The notes under the pieces are model-generated. The model was not told the DNA's origin. It searched no databases and worked only from the letters and a program-made list of their open reading frames with translations. A stretch of 64,000 bases of DNA from CAYNFR01 sp964396595. GTDB taxonomy: Bacteria > Bacteroidota > Bacteroidia > Chitinophagales > Saprospiraceae. The stretch spans positions 1 through 64,000 of the forward strand of contig CAYNFR010000003.1 of the NCBI GenBank assembly GCA_964396595.1, read 5' to 3'. The translations under genes were made by a program, and so were the position numbers. Positions 53,608-62,740 of the stretch are shown piece by piece (within the stretch, counting starts at the first letter, position 1; each line of letters starts with the position of its first letter).

Positions 53608-55209
53608 CTAGTTAATAGAAAATGTCATAGTACCAATATCCCGTGACGCCACGTCTCCCGGACACTTGCACTTAATATTTTCAAAAAAGTATCGATCTCC
53701 TGCAGTTGCTTTAGCCACCAGCCTTCTCGCTGCATCCGAATAGGAAGCACCGGGATTCGTTTCAATCTCAGGATCCGCCCGAGGTGCGACACGTACTATT
53801 CGAAAACCATCTAATGTACATCGCGCATCAAAATCAAACCCTTCTAGCACCGGCATCACACCTCCTTGCGCTTTAAATTGTCCACTAGACATAGCTCCAC
53901 CGCGTACATTGGATAAAGTCGGGACCGGATCGGGGATGGCTTTTACTCTGAATTCCTTTGAAGTAGAAAATCCGGGTGCAGAAACGGTCAAAACCGCTCC
54001 TGTTCTATTGCCTGTAGCTCTGCTTGCTCTGACGGTAAAGGTCCCGTCACTATTCTTTGTAATGGAAGGGGAACCATCTCCCGTAGCTGTCACATTTACC
54101 TGACTACTAGAAACACCAGCAACAGAAACTTCTACAGGGTTATCTACACCGACATAAAATACATTCATTTTAGACGCACTTATTGCAGCAGAACGCTCTC
54201 CAACCTCATATTCGTAATCCTTTTTAAAGGACTGAATTTCTTCGGTAATAGGATTTCTGATTGAGCCTTCAACAGTGTACGTTTTTTTACCCACACCGGC
54301 TGCTCGTTGACGAAAAGTTGCCACCCCATCACTATTGACCTGCATTGGTTGTCCATTTACTTTTATGGATATACCTGTATTCGATTCTGCAGATGCCGAA
54401 GCACTGAGAAATACATCGGTAACAAACTCTTCCCCATTGATCACGTAGGTTTTTTCTGCTGCTGAAACAACCGTAAACTTGTCCAGGACTACATCAGTCG
54501 TAGTACCCACCTTATTAGCCAAATAACCCAAAAAGCTAGACTCAAGAGATATCACATCATTTTGGAACTTGTGCAATATAGGCAGAACTGCCTGCAGCGG
54601 CATTCGGTCAAAGTTGAATTTACTCCATGTGTATTCGCTCTTACCTGCTGCCTTTTCCTTCCATGTCTCATTATCTACTATCTCCGGTATCTCTCTCAGA
54701 AACGCTTCACGATCGCTCCCTTCATCGACGAGGCTAACGATCAGATCTCTAAACTCTTGGAGCTTGTCTTTAAGCTCTTCTCCTCTGCCTTCGTTTACCA
54801 GTATTCTGGAGGTAACATCATTATTTTTCTTGCCGCGCAGCTCCACTTTGACACCGTCTTTAATGACCCAGTCACCGTCATCAACAACACCGTTGATATT
54901 ACCACTACCGTCGATCATTTCGTCGACCATTTGATTTATTTCTGAAACAAGCGTTTTTGCTGCTTCTCTTGCCGGATCAATTCTTTCGGCATACTGCGCT
55001 AAAGAAGCCTTCTTCTTCGCACCATCTCGGATAAGTGTTGGTAGAGCAGCATTGGATTCACTAAGTGCTTTATTGGACTTTACAAGTCCACTATCCACAA
55101 TCTTAAACGCATTAAATATCTCCGCAGAAACATTGAGCGCAAGCATCGCAGTCAATACCAAATACATGATATTGATCATCAACTGCCTGGGTTCCTTAGG
55201 TATAGACAT
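53608..55209 (-). CDS. gldM: Gliding motility/T9SS motor protein GldM (PorM)
   Basis: The 533-residue protein has one N-terminal membrane helix ('LMINIMYLVLTAMLALNVSAEI', about 10-30) and a long periplasmic part with four domains. With GldL it forms the proton-driven T9SS motor. 'NAFKIVDSGLVKSN' after the helix, 'YANKVGTTTDVVLDKFTVVSA'-type domain borders and the C-terminal 'DFDARCTLDGFRIVRVAPRADP' segment are family features. The length is normal. It starts 38 bases after gldL. Confidence 0.96.
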   Translation of the reverse strand: MSIPKEPRQLMINIMYLVLTAMLALNVSAEIFNAFKIVDSGLVKSNKALSESNAALPTLIRDGAKKKASLAQYAERIDPAREAAKTLVSEINQMVDEMIDGSGNINGVVDDGDWVIKDGVKVELRGKKNNDVTSRILVNEGRGEELKDKLQEFRDLIVSLVDEGSDREAFLREIPEIVDNETWKEKAAGKSEYTWSKFNFDRMPLQAVLPILHKFQNDVISLESSFLGYLANKVGTTTDVVLDKFTVVSAAEKTYVINGEEFVTDVFLSASASAESNTGISIKVNGQPMQVNSDGVATFRQRAAGVGKKTYTVEGSIRNPITEEIQSFKKDYEYEVGERSAAISASKMNVFYVGVDNPVEVSVAGVSSSQVNVTATGDGSPSITKNSDGTFTVRASRATGNRTGAVLTVSAPGFSTSKEFRVKAIPDPVPTLSNVRGGAMSSGQFKAQGGVMPVLEGFDFDARCTLDGFRIVRVAPRADPEIETNPGASYSDAARRLVAKATAGDRYFFENIKCKCPGDVASRDIGTMTFSIN

Positions 55210-55247
55210 CAGTAATAATTTTTAGAGTTTGATATAATGTGGAGTTA

Positions 55248-55850
55248 TTACTGTCTTGCTGTATAAGCACCTAGTACATTTCCATAAACGTTATTTAATG
55301 CTGTCAGATTCTTATTAAGTGCTGACATCTGAAGCTGATACTCTTTGGTATCTTCTACTGAGGAAGATAGTGTTGACATGGCTTCGTTTAACTTAGTATA
55401 AAAGTTGTGCGCAGATTTAAGCTGCTGTGATGTTTCACTAAAATCAATTTCCTGCAAGGCTTTAAGAGAGCCCAAGCTCTTTGACATCGATTGAAGCTCG
55501 TTGAGCATACCTCCCAGTTGATTTTCAACGGTATCAGCGTTCAATCCACGAGAATTATCAGTGGCACTTGCACTAATACCCATCGGGCTAAGCTTAGCAT
55601 TGTGCTTATCAAGACCTGGGTAAAGCTTCTCCCAATAATAATCCTTATCCGGACCTAGAACACCTAAAATAAAGAATAAGACTGCCTCTACTACTAGCCC
55701 AATAGTGAGAAGATCAATCTTGAATCCGGCGATTTCGGGATAAGGCCATGATTGAATTTTCCATAGTGCCCCGAGCATCACTAGTGAAGCTCCAACACCA
55801 ATAATCAAGTTCTTAAAGTATTTAAACGCTTTAGAATGAAACATACTCAT
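55248..55850 (-). CDS. gldL: Gliding motility/T9SS motor protein GldL (PorL)
   Basis: The 200-residue inner-membrane protein has two helices at about 14-32 and 46-65 and a cytoplasmic tail. The family's proton-pathway Glu in helix 2 is present (E55 in 'GLVVEAVLFF'). 'WKIQSWPYP' between the helices and 'VLGPDKDYYWEKLYPGL' after helix 2 are diagnostic. The tail is helical with a coiled-coil tendency. It powers T9SS and gliding with GldM. Confidence 0.96.
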   Translation of the reverse strand: MSMFHSKAFKYFKNLIIGVGASLVMLGALWKIQSWPYPEIAGFKIDLLTIGLVVEAVLFFILGVLGPDKDYYWEKLYPGLDKHNAKLSPMGISASATDNSRGLNADTVENQLGGMLNELQSMSKSLGSLKALQEIDFSETSQQLKSAHNFYTKLNEAMSTLSSSVEDTKEYQLQMSALNKNLTALNNVYGNVLGAYTARQ

Positions 55851-55905
55851 CTTTCAATGTTTTTTAGGGTAATAGAAAAGTTAGTTGTATTGTAATGAAT
55901 TAATA

Positions 55906-57147
55906 TTAATCATCTAATGATCTTCCTTGTAACGTCATCACACTTCTAAAACCGATGTAAGACTTGGCAGTATCTTGATACTCAAAGTCTCTTGTGTGAG
56001 TCTGTAGAAAATATTGAATATCCTTCCAGCTACCACCTCTTACCACTTTTAATTTCATGGCCTCAGGATCGGAGTCTTTGGCATCATATTTAAAGTCTGG
56101 GTTGAGGTCATGAACATGGTTATTGGAGCTTGCCGAGTATGCAGATTCTGTCCATTCAGCCACATTTCCTGCCATATCGTAGAGTCCGAAGTCATTGGGG
56201 AAATAGGAAGCTACCTTCACTGTGTGAAGTCCTCCATCTTCCGCATAATTGCCTCTACCCGGCTTAAAGTTAGCGAGCAAGCATCCTTTAGAATTTCTAG
56301 CATTGTAAGCTCCCCAAGGATATGGCGCATTTTCCAGACCTCCTCTCGCCGCGTATTCCCATTCATACTCACTGGGTAATCTGAAGTCTTCGATTAATGC
56401 TTGATCAGCAGGAACTTCATCGTTCCATATTTTAGTCCGCCAGTGACAGAAGGCCTTCGCCTGATGCCAATTAACCCCTACCACCGGATAATCATCATAA
56501 GCAGGGCTTTCGAAGTATTGGCGTGTCATTGGTTCATTATAACTGTAGGAAAAATCTCTGATCCATACAAATTGGTCAGGGGCAACCTTTACAGTTTTGT
56601 TTTGCATTACATCAGCTCTATTAACCGTCCCTCTTGTATTGGCTGCTTTCTTCCAGTCTATCCAGTTATAAGAATACTCCAAAATATCATTATTGAACTC
56701 GCGCCTGCCAGACAGAGCCATATCCTTATTATAATAAAGTTCGTCTAGTGTCTCATCAGTCCAATCTATCTTCATACTCCAGTCAATGTCTTCATTGCCG
56801 TAGTCATCTTCGATAAAATCACCCATCAGCTCATGTGCTTTTCTCTCTCGTGTCCAATAGACGAATTGACGGTATTCATTGTTCGTAATCTCCGTTTCAT
56901 CTATAAAAAATCCGGATATGGAGATTGTCTTCTGACGTTGATTATAGGCGCTGAAGATATCTTGGTCACTTTGGCCTATATTGAGATACCCGGGCTTAAT
57001 ATACACCATCCCGTAAGGCGTCTGCGGACCTTTCCAATTAGGTCGATCCTTAACTCCCACCAATTGACCTTTGGTATTCTTTCCACAACCCACTATGAAA
57101 AGTATCAGGCACATTCCCAAAAACACAACTAAACTCCTTGAAGTCAT
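55906..57147 (-). CDS. gldK: Gliding motility/T9SS lipoprotein GldK (PorK)
   Basis: The 413-residue outer-membrane lipoprotein has the lipobox 'FIVGC' (Cys21) and a formylglycine-generating-enzyme-like domain. Markers are 'MVYIKPGYLNIGQSDQD', 'FFIDETEITNNEYRQFVYW', 'YPVVGVNWHQAKAFCHWRT', 'FRLPSEYEWEYAARGG', 'NVAEWTESAYS' and 'VVRGGSWKD'. GldK and GldN form the T9SS periplasmic rings. The ATG at 57147 gives a proper signal peptide; a frame open to 57231 adds 28 residues with no role. It is the first gene of gldKLMN. Confidence 0.95.
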   Translation of the reverse strand: MTSRSLVVFLGMCLILFIVGCGKNTKGQLVGVKDRPNWKGPQTPYGMVYIKPGYLNIGQSDQDIFSAYNQRQKTISISGFFIDETEITNNEYRQFVYWTRERKAHELMGDFIEDDYGNEDIDWSMKIDWTDETLDELYYNKDMALSGRREFNNDILEYSYNWIDWKKAANTRGTVNRADVMQNKTVKVAPDQFVWIRDFSYSYNEPMTRQYFESPAYDDYPVVGVNWHQAKAFCHWRTKIWNDEVPADQALIEDFRLPSEYEWEYAARGGLENAPYPWGAYNARNSKGCLLANFKPGRGNYAEDGGLHTVKVASYFPNDFGLYDMAGNVAEWTESAYSASSNNHVHDLNPDFKYDAKDSDPEAMKLKVVRGGSWKDIQYFLQTHTRDFEYQDTAKSYIGFRSVMTLQGRSLDD

Positions 57148-57376
57148 TCTCACAATATATGTATTATAGTTTCTAGCATTTGATGTATATACAAACTCTT
57201 TTGCGCGCCACATAGTATGCAATTCGCCCACTAATCATCAACTGATCTTAATTTGACAGACAAAAAACGTGCTAAACTTGTTCATAGTATGTTTAAAGAG
57301 TGATCGATTTAGTTTTTTCTTTCCTTGTGTCAATTGAGATGGGTGCATCAATTTTGCTGCATCCTTATTGATATCA

Positions 57377-58330
57377 TTAGTTGAAGCGCGGATTATAGAT
57401 AATTTTTGGCAGTTCACCTGTCTTTATCGGTTTACTTAGATTATATGTAATGCTCAGTTCATGAGAACCTTGATGAAAATCTGCAAAGCTATTCAATCCC
57501 ACATCAAATGAATAATAGACACTAATTTTATCACTTACCCTCGTTCCTCCTAGGATGTTCAAAGAATTTAATTTTGCCGGATCTCGAAAGAAAATCCCCA
57601 CTTCTGATAACCTATAAGTCGCTCTTGCTCCAATGTCTAACTGACTTCGGCCGGCACCATCGGACTTAAATAACATCGCAGGCACAAGCTTTATATCCTC
57701 TGTTAATGCATAATAATACTGCGTAAAAAAGTGAATATGGCCTCTAGAAGTGTAGGAGAAATCAGTATTATTTATTTTGAAAGCTGCAAAATTCTCAACA
57801 CTCAAGCCTGCTTCCAGTCCTTCCCAACGCACATACGACCCTAGACTTAGTGTAGGTTGAATAATATTCAAAGAAGCATCCAATAATGGGTCATTATGAA
57901 ATATCAAGCCATCCAGATAGCGACCGGATGGTGTCCTGAGCAGACTGCTATTAAGAGACATTTGCTGTATACCTGCCCTCATGCCTACCGAAAATAAGAG
58001 TCCGTTAATAACACGTACATAATTATAAGAGGCATCCATTTGTAATCGTTGTGATGCACCGAGCTGCTCATTAACTATTCTAAAACCGGCCGAACCTTCA
58101 AGAAAATAAAGCGGTAAATGACCATAAACAACTTGCGTCTGTGGACTATTATCAAACTCAACCCACTGTGTCCTCATCAAAGCCGACACACTTAATGACC
58201 TGTCCATACCAGCATAAGCTGCATTATAAGCATATTGATGCCACATGAATTGCGAATATTGTGGTAGCTGTTGACCGTGTATAAGACATGTCGTCAATAG
58301 TAGTACCGCGATAAAAAGCAAGTTTCTCAT
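57377..58330 (-). CDS. PorP/SprF family T9SS outer-membrane protein
   Basis: The 317-residue beta-barrel protein has a signal peptide ending near 'LIHGQ' and the PorP/SprF start 'LPQYSQFMWHQYAYNAAYAGMDRSLSVSALMRTQWVEFDNSPQTQVVYGHLP'. The repeated strands end in an aromatic terminal strand near 'YNLSKP'. Members hold T9SS cargo or sit next to GldK at the outer membrane. The ATG at 58330 replaces an upstream TTG. It lies 229 bases upstream of gldK on the same strand, the common position for a PorP gene before gldKLMN. Confidence 0.93.
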   Translation of the reverse strand: MRNLLFIAVLLLTTCLIHGQQLPQYSQFMWHQYAYNAAYAGMDRSLSVSALMRTQWVEFDNSPQTQVVYGHLPLYFLEGSAGFRIVNEQLGASQRLQMDASYNYVRVINGLLFSVGMRAGIQQMSLNSSLLRTPSGRYLDGLIFHNDPLLDASLNIIQPTLSLGSYVRWEGLEAGLSVENFAAFKINNTDFSYTSRGHIHFFTQYYYALTEDIKLVPAMLFKSDGAGRSQLDIGARATYRLSEVGIFFRDPAKLNSLNILGGTRVSDKISVYYSFDVGLNSFADFHQGSHELSITYNLSKPIKTGELPKIIYNPRFN

Positions 58331-58357
58331 AACATTTGCCCTTTCAGTCAATCTCAG

Positions 58358-58391
58358 CAACAATTAAAAGAAATTTCTTCAATTATTGTTG
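58358..58391. promoter_or_regulatory. Dyad-symmetric element upstream of the PorP/SprF gene
   Basis: CAACAAT (58358-58364) and ATTGTTG (58385-58391) flank a perfect 12-base palindrome AAGAAATTTCTT (58368-58379). It is centred about 45 bases before the ATG. It could be an operator or a hairpin in the leader. Confidence 0.35.
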
Positions 58392-58578
58392 AAAGATAAG
58401 CGAAAACTTAGCTTGAGACTCAATGTTCTACAGTGATCGCTTAATTATTCTTTACGAGTAGCAGCCTTTGTCGTTTATAAATCACATTGGTCTTGTCAGA
58501 GACTGTATAATAACATCAACAAATATCGACCGTAAAATAATATTAAGTTTGTCCTTAACCATTTATGAAAAATACTGA

Positions 58579-59355
58579 CTAGAATAACAGAGTCAACCCA
58601 TCGTATGCTGGCGCAACCCCATTCGGTAGGCGCTTTGACCAATCTTCTGTTCTGCCCAAATGATGACTCAGATGCGTCAGAAAAGTTTTCTTAGCGCCGA
58701 TTCTCTTGCTCTCTTTGATTGCTTCATCAACGCTAAAATGCGAATGATGGGTTTCGAATCTCAAAGCATCAATGATTAAGACTTCGATTCCGCGAAGACG
58801 ACTTATAAAGTTCTCAGGAATTTTATTGGTATCCGTACAGTAAGCCACTTTGTCATTGATGATATAACCCAATATATCGAGATTGCCATGATGGAGTTTT
58901 ATCGCTTCAATCTTTATATCATCAAGTTCTATTACATTGCCGGATTTAATCGTCCGAAGATCAAACCTCGGAATACCGGGATATGGATTCGGATCAAATG
59001 CATAGGCAAAACGCGAACGTACTTGCTCCAATACTCTTTTCAGACCGTAAATAATAAGTGGTTTTTTATTCAAGAATATGTAAGGTCTTACATCGTCAAG
59101 CCCAATTATATGATCATTATGCTCGTGGGTTAAAAACAAGGCGTCTAGACGGCTTACATCGTAAGCAAGCATTTGCTGTCTGAAATCCGGACCGGCATCG
59201 ATGACTATGGTATGCGTTTCACTCCTAACCAATAAACTACATCTCAACCTTTTATCATGATCATCGATGCTCGTACAAGCCTGGCATTGACAGCCTATGA
59301 CCGGCACTCCTTGAGAAGTACCTGTGCCTAAGACAACAATCTCATACTTTGCCAA
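58579..59355 (-). CDS. MBL-fold metallo-hydrolase (PhnP-like)
   Basis: The 258-residue metallo-beta-lactamase-fold enzyme has 'LTHEHNDHIIGLDDVRP' (HxHxDH metal motif) and a Cys cluster after the first strand ('IGCQCQACTSIDDHDKRLRCSLLV') as in PhnP. Later ligands are in 'KLHHGNLDILGY', 'YCTDTNKIPE' and 'FLTHLSHHLG'. PhnP-type proteins are cyclic phosphodiesterases; in Bacteroidota this copy is a general housekeeping hydrolase of uncertain substrate. The start is TTG at 59355, since the next upstream codon in frame but one is a stop and no ATG is near. Confidence 0.88.
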   Translation of the reverse strand: MAKYEIVVLGTGTSQGVPVIGCQCQACTSIDDHDKRLRCSLLVRSETHTIVIDAGPDFRQQMLAYDVSRLDALFLTHEHNDHIIGLDDVRPYIFLNKKPLIIYGLKRVLEQVRSRFAYAFDPNPYPGIPRFDLRTIKSGNVIELDDIKIEAIKLHHGNLDILGYIINDKVAYCTDTNKIPENFISRLRGIEVLIIDALRFETHHSHFSVDEAIKESKRIGAKKTFLTHLSHHLGRTEDWSKRLPNGVAPAYDGLTLLF

Positions 59356-59380
59356 TGATCATTTGTTGTAGGTAATATTG

Positions 59381-59593
59381 TTAGGAAGCTTTTTTCAAGT
59401 CCTGTAGGATTTCCCGAAGATTTTCTATTCGGGCTTGGACATCGTGGAACTTATTAACGACAATGACCTTTTTCTCCTCTAACACGCATGATCCGGTGCG
59501 GAAATTACCTTTCTCGAAGCGTACGGTATATTCATACTCTTTTAAAGCATCTACTATTTTTTGCAATTGATAACTCTTGCTGCTCTCTGACAT
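59381..59593 (-). CDS. Small conserved hypothetical protein
   Basis: This 70-residue protein has no signal peptide. It is a short alpha-beta type domain with 'LQKIVDALKEYEYTVRFEKGNFRTGSCVLEEKKVIVVNKF'. Similar small proteins ('YEKGNFKGGYCLLKEKKVIVINK' type) occur widely in Bacteroidota next to housekeeping genes. I know of no function. The ATG at 59593 is preferred to a TTG four codons upstream. It is 25 bases upstream of the metallo-hydrolase and probably cotranscribed. Confidence 0.75.
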   Translation of the reverse strand: MSESSKSYQLQKIVDALKEYEYTVRFEKGNFRTGSCVLEEKKVIVVNKFHDVQARIENLREILQDLKKAS

Positions 59594-59673
59594 ATTTCTC
59601 TTCAATTACTTAGTGCGAATGTATTAAAAAAAAATTGATATGTCGTTGCACAAAAACTGTTTTATCTTCACAA

Positions 59674-60297
59674 ATGATAAAAATTATCATGTATAGAGTA
59701 TTGATCTCCATTTACTTCTTGTGCAGCATCTGCTATCAGTCACAAGCTCAGGGCTTTGATGCAGAGCTATCAGCCGGTGCCAATTTTTCGCAAGTAGACG
59801 GTGATGGGTTTAATGGATATCATCAGACCGGGCTGCGTGCAGGTATAGCAATAATACCTTATCAGAACGAGAAGAATAACGCTAGGGTAAGCCTTCTTTA
59901 CGCTCAATCAGGATCCAAAATCCCAAGAAGCCAATCGACCACCCACCCCTCAGGCTCTTTGCGACTTGATAATATTGGTATGTCATTAGAATACTCATTT
60001 TCTGATTTTATCAGTAAGCGTCTGAATCGCCCACTCGTGAGCGTAATACCGGGTCTAGCGGTTTATCGAATATTTAATGTATCAAGTACTCATCTTTCGT
60101 ATCTAGATGATATTAGTAAATTTAAAGTCTGGCAAATGGCCATTTCTGTAACAGGTAGTGTCGCGCTAGGAAAAAAAGTTGATTTGAGATGTGGCTTCGA
60201 GCGAAATTTGACACCACTTTATCGTCTGGATCTATCAAGTCCATTCAGTCATCATGAAGTAAAACTATTTACCTTAATCGCTTATAAACTGAAGTAA
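59674..60297 (+). CDS. Outer-membrane beta-barrel protein (PorT-like)
   Basis: The 207-residue protein has a signal peptide ending at 'YQSQAQ' and beta strands of the outer-membrane porin type: 'FDAELSAGANFSQVDGDGFNGYHQTGLRAGIAIIPY', 'NARVSLLYAQSGSKI', 'LDNIGMSLEYSF', ending in an aromatic strand 'HEVKLFTLIAYKLK'. This is the PorT/OmpA-barrel-like type common in Bacteroidota. Its function is unknown. The ATG at 59674 (or 59689) starts the signal; a TTG at 59635 lies too far upstream. A -7-like TATCTTCA lies about ten bases before it. Confidence 0.83.
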   Translation: MIKIIMYRVLISIYFLCSICYQSQAQGFDAELSAGANFSQVDGDGFNGYHQTGLRAGIAIIPYQNEKNNARVSLLYAQSGSKIPRSQSTTHPSGSLRLDNIGMSLEYSFSDFISKRLNRPLVSVIPGLAVYRIFNVSSTHLSYLDDISKFKVWQMAISVTGSVALGKKVDLRCGFERNLTPLYRLDLSSPFSHHEVKLFTLIAYKLK

Positions 60298-61202
60298 TGA
60301 ATACACCTACGCCACATGCCATAATTGATATAGGTACGAATACCGCCCATCTACTCATCGGCACCATTCATGAAGGTAAAGTGATTCCTATTCACAAGGA
60401 TAGACAATTCACTTTTCTTGCTGAAGAAGGTATGGATGTTATTGGCGAACAAGCACAAGTACGTCTACATACTGCTTTGTATTCATTTTATTCTACATGC
60501 AATCAATACAACTGCAAAGCATACATCATTGCAACCGAAGCACTCCGAAAAGCAAAAAATAAAATCGCAATTCTCAGAGAAATTAAGGATCAATACGGAT
60601 GGCCAGTCAATATCATCACCGGTAAAGAAGAAGCGCAATATTGTGCTGCCGGAGTCATGAGTGAACTAGATACAAGCGAAGGCGCTTTTGTGATCGTAGA
60701 TATAGGTGGTGGAAGTGTTGAATTTATTTACGTCAACAAGGGAGAGGTACAGCACATGGTTAGTAAACCACTAGGCATAGCAAGACTATATGACGCCTAT
60801 TATCATTCAGAACCCATTGAGCAATTAAAACTTAATTATCTCAATGATTTTTTGTCGGATGAAATCAAGAAGGTATTTTCTGAGCTTGGAATTAAAACCA
60901 ATGCTACTGTCACGATGGTCGGCTGTACTGGCACATTTGATATTTTTAAATCAGATGCTTACAAGACCATTGGTCTTAATGTTTATGTCAGTTGTTCTAA
61001 AACCATAGAGTGTTATGACAGACTCAAAGAATTAGATCTTGTCTCAAGAAGATCGATCACAGATGTACCAAAGGAGAGAGCCAAATATATCACCGTTGCG
61101 CTAGCTTTAATAAAATGCATTGCGACAGCGACAAATAATGATGAGTTCATCATTTCTCAAACAGGTATCAAAGAAGGTGTCATGTTAAAAAATATTTTTT
61201 AG
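60297..61202 (+). CDS. Ppx/GppA family phosphatase
   Basis: The 301-residue enzyme of the ASKHA fold probably hydrolyses inorganic polyphosphate or pppGpp. Markers are 'HAIIDIGTNTAHLLI' (phosphate 1), 'ATEALRKAKN', 'ITGKEEAQYCAAGVMSEL', 'FVIVDIGGGSVEFIYV' (phosphate 2) and 'SKPLGIARL'. It is the short form of the family without the C-terminal HD-like domains. Its ATG shares the last base of the preceding stop (taATG), so the barrel gene and this one are coupled. Confidence 0.92.
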   Translation: MNTPTPHAIIDIGTNTAHLLIGTIHEGKVIPIHKDRQFTFLAEEGMDVIGEQAQVRLHTALYSFYSTCNQYNCKAYIIATEALRKAKNKIAILREIKDQYGWPVNIITGKEEAQYCAAGVMSELDTSEGAFVIVDIGGGSVEFIYVNKGEVQHMVSKPLGIARLYDAYYHSEPIEQLKLNYLNDFLSDEIKKVFSELGIKTNATVTMVGCTGTFDIFKSDAYKTIGLNVYVSCSKTIECYDRLKELDLVSRRSITDVPKERAKYITVALALIKCIATATNNDEFIISQTGIKEGVMLKNIF

Positions 61203-61248
61203 ATTTGTCTAAAATTATTATTTTGCGATTCTAAAAATTATAAATCCT

Positions 61249-62736
61249 ATGGAGGTACTTCTCCAGACATTTGAGCAAACCTGGGTGGCACGCGCACTTA
61301 TTGCCTCGATCATGGTGGGTATAAGCTGTGGTATATTGGGATGTTTTATGGTCTTGCGCAATATGGCATTGATAGGAGATGCATTGTCTCATGCGGTTCT
61401 GCCGGGAATTTTTGTAGCATTTGTGGTTATGGGGAATGTTGCCATCGGATTTCTTACCGGTTCGCTCTTGGCAGCATTAATAGCGACATTGCTTATCACA
61501 TGGATTCAGGAAAATGTCAAAACCAAGAACGACGCAGTAATCGGTATCATCTTTACATTCATGTTTTCACTAGGTGTCATAGGCATATCGTACCTGAATA
61601 CCCGGGAAGGAGTGCATCTAGATTTGAAAGATTTCTTGTTTGGTTCTATAATGGGTGTATCTGACGAGGATCTGCTCATCGGTGCCGGGGTGATGATCTA
61701 CACGATATTCAGCATATTAATACTTTATCGTTACTTATTGGTTTCCACATTTCAGCCTACGATAGCGATCACTATGGGCATCAATGTAAAGATAGTGCAT
61801 TATTTTCTGATGGCACTTCTTTCTCTTACCGTTGTGATTTCGTTGAGAATAGTGGGAATTATACTCGTCGTGGCGATGCTCGTCACGCCGGCATCAGCTG
61901 CATTACTTCTGACAGACAGACTTGGAAAGGTCTTGCTTTATGCGGCCATCATCGGCATTATAAGTGCTGTTATCGGATTAGTTCTCGCTATACTCCTTGA
62001 GACTACACCTGGCCCTATGATGTGCGTGGTTGCTTCATCCATTTATGGGCTGACCGTCCTCTTCGCCCCATCCAAAGGGCTTTTTTCAAAACGTTGGCGA
62101 AGATGGCAGCAACAGATCAGCGTGCAAAGAGAAGATATTATCAAATATCTATCCAAGATACCCATCGGTGGCTCGTCAACGAGCTCAATAGCTGAACATT
62201 TGAATATTGGCCAAGGCCAAATAAAAAAAAGAATCAAAGAGCTTCAGTACGATGGATTTATCAACCAAGATGAGTCGCTGACACTATCCGTAAAGGGTAT
62301 TAACCTTGCCAATAAACTTGTCAAGGCGCATCGACTATGGGAGACCTTCCTTGTTGACACTGTGGGACTGGATAATCAGGAAATACACGATGATGCCGAA
62401 AAACACGAACATCTTCTCGATCATAAAATGATCGAACAATTAGATGCTCGTCTGGGTCATCCTTCTATTGACCCGCACGGCTCCCCCATTCCTTCCATTC
62501 CCGACTTTAACGCAGATGCCCTAATACATCTCCGCCCACATGATCGAGCCCGGATATGTGAGAGACAGTTGTCAGATCTAGTGGAAAGTAAATTGTGGGA
62601 GCAAAATCTTCCGCCCAACGCTCATTTTCAGGTGATAGCAATTGATCAGAATGGCGTTACAATCCGAACAGAAGATAATCAACTGCACAAACTTGATGCG
62701 GAACTGGCCGGAAGAATTTTGATAGCCACAGCATAG
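61249..62736 (+). CDS. Metal ABC transporter permease fused to an MntR/DtxR-type regulator
   Basis: This 495-residue fusion protein has a ZnuB/MntB-type permease at 1-280 with about eight helices ('LRNMALIGDALSHAVLPGIF', 'RIVGIILVVAMLVTPASAALL'). A basic linker follows, then a DtxR-family unit at about 290-495. The winged helix covers 295-350 ('TSSIAEHLNIGQGQIKKRIKELQYDGFI'). The metal/dimer domain has His361/Glu365 and 'IHDDAEKHEH' with His380, Glu384, Glu387 and His388. A C-terminal SH3-like region ends at 495. Glu384 stands where DtxR has Cys102, as in Mn-sensing MntR. No ATPase or binding protein is adjacent. The DtxR part should face the cytoplasm and could sense the metal brought in. 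Confidence 0.88.
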   Translation: MEVLLQTFEQTWVARALIASIMVGISCGILGCFMVLRNMALIGDALSHAVLPGIFVAFVVMGNVAIGFLTGSLLAALIATLLITWIQENVKTKNDAVIGIIFTFMFSLGVIGISYLNTREGVHLDLKDFLFGSIMGVSDEDLLIGAGVMIYTIFSILILYRYLLVSTFQPTIAITMGINVKIVHYFLMALLSLTVVISLRIVGIILVVAMLVTPASAALLLTDRLGKVLLYAAIIGIISAVIGLVLAILLETTPGPMMCVVASSIYGLTVLFAPSKGLFSKRWRRWQQQISVQREDIIKYLSKIPIGGSSTSSIAEHLNIGQGQIKKRIKELQYDGFINQDESLTLSVKGINLANKLVKAHRLWETFLVDTVGLDNQEIHDDAEKHEHLLDHKMIEQLDARLGHPSIDPHGSPIPSIPDFNADALIHLRPHDRARICERQLSDLVESKLWEQNLPPNAHFQVIAIDQNGVTIRTEDNQLHKLDAELAGRILIATA

Positions 62737-62740
62737 TGTA

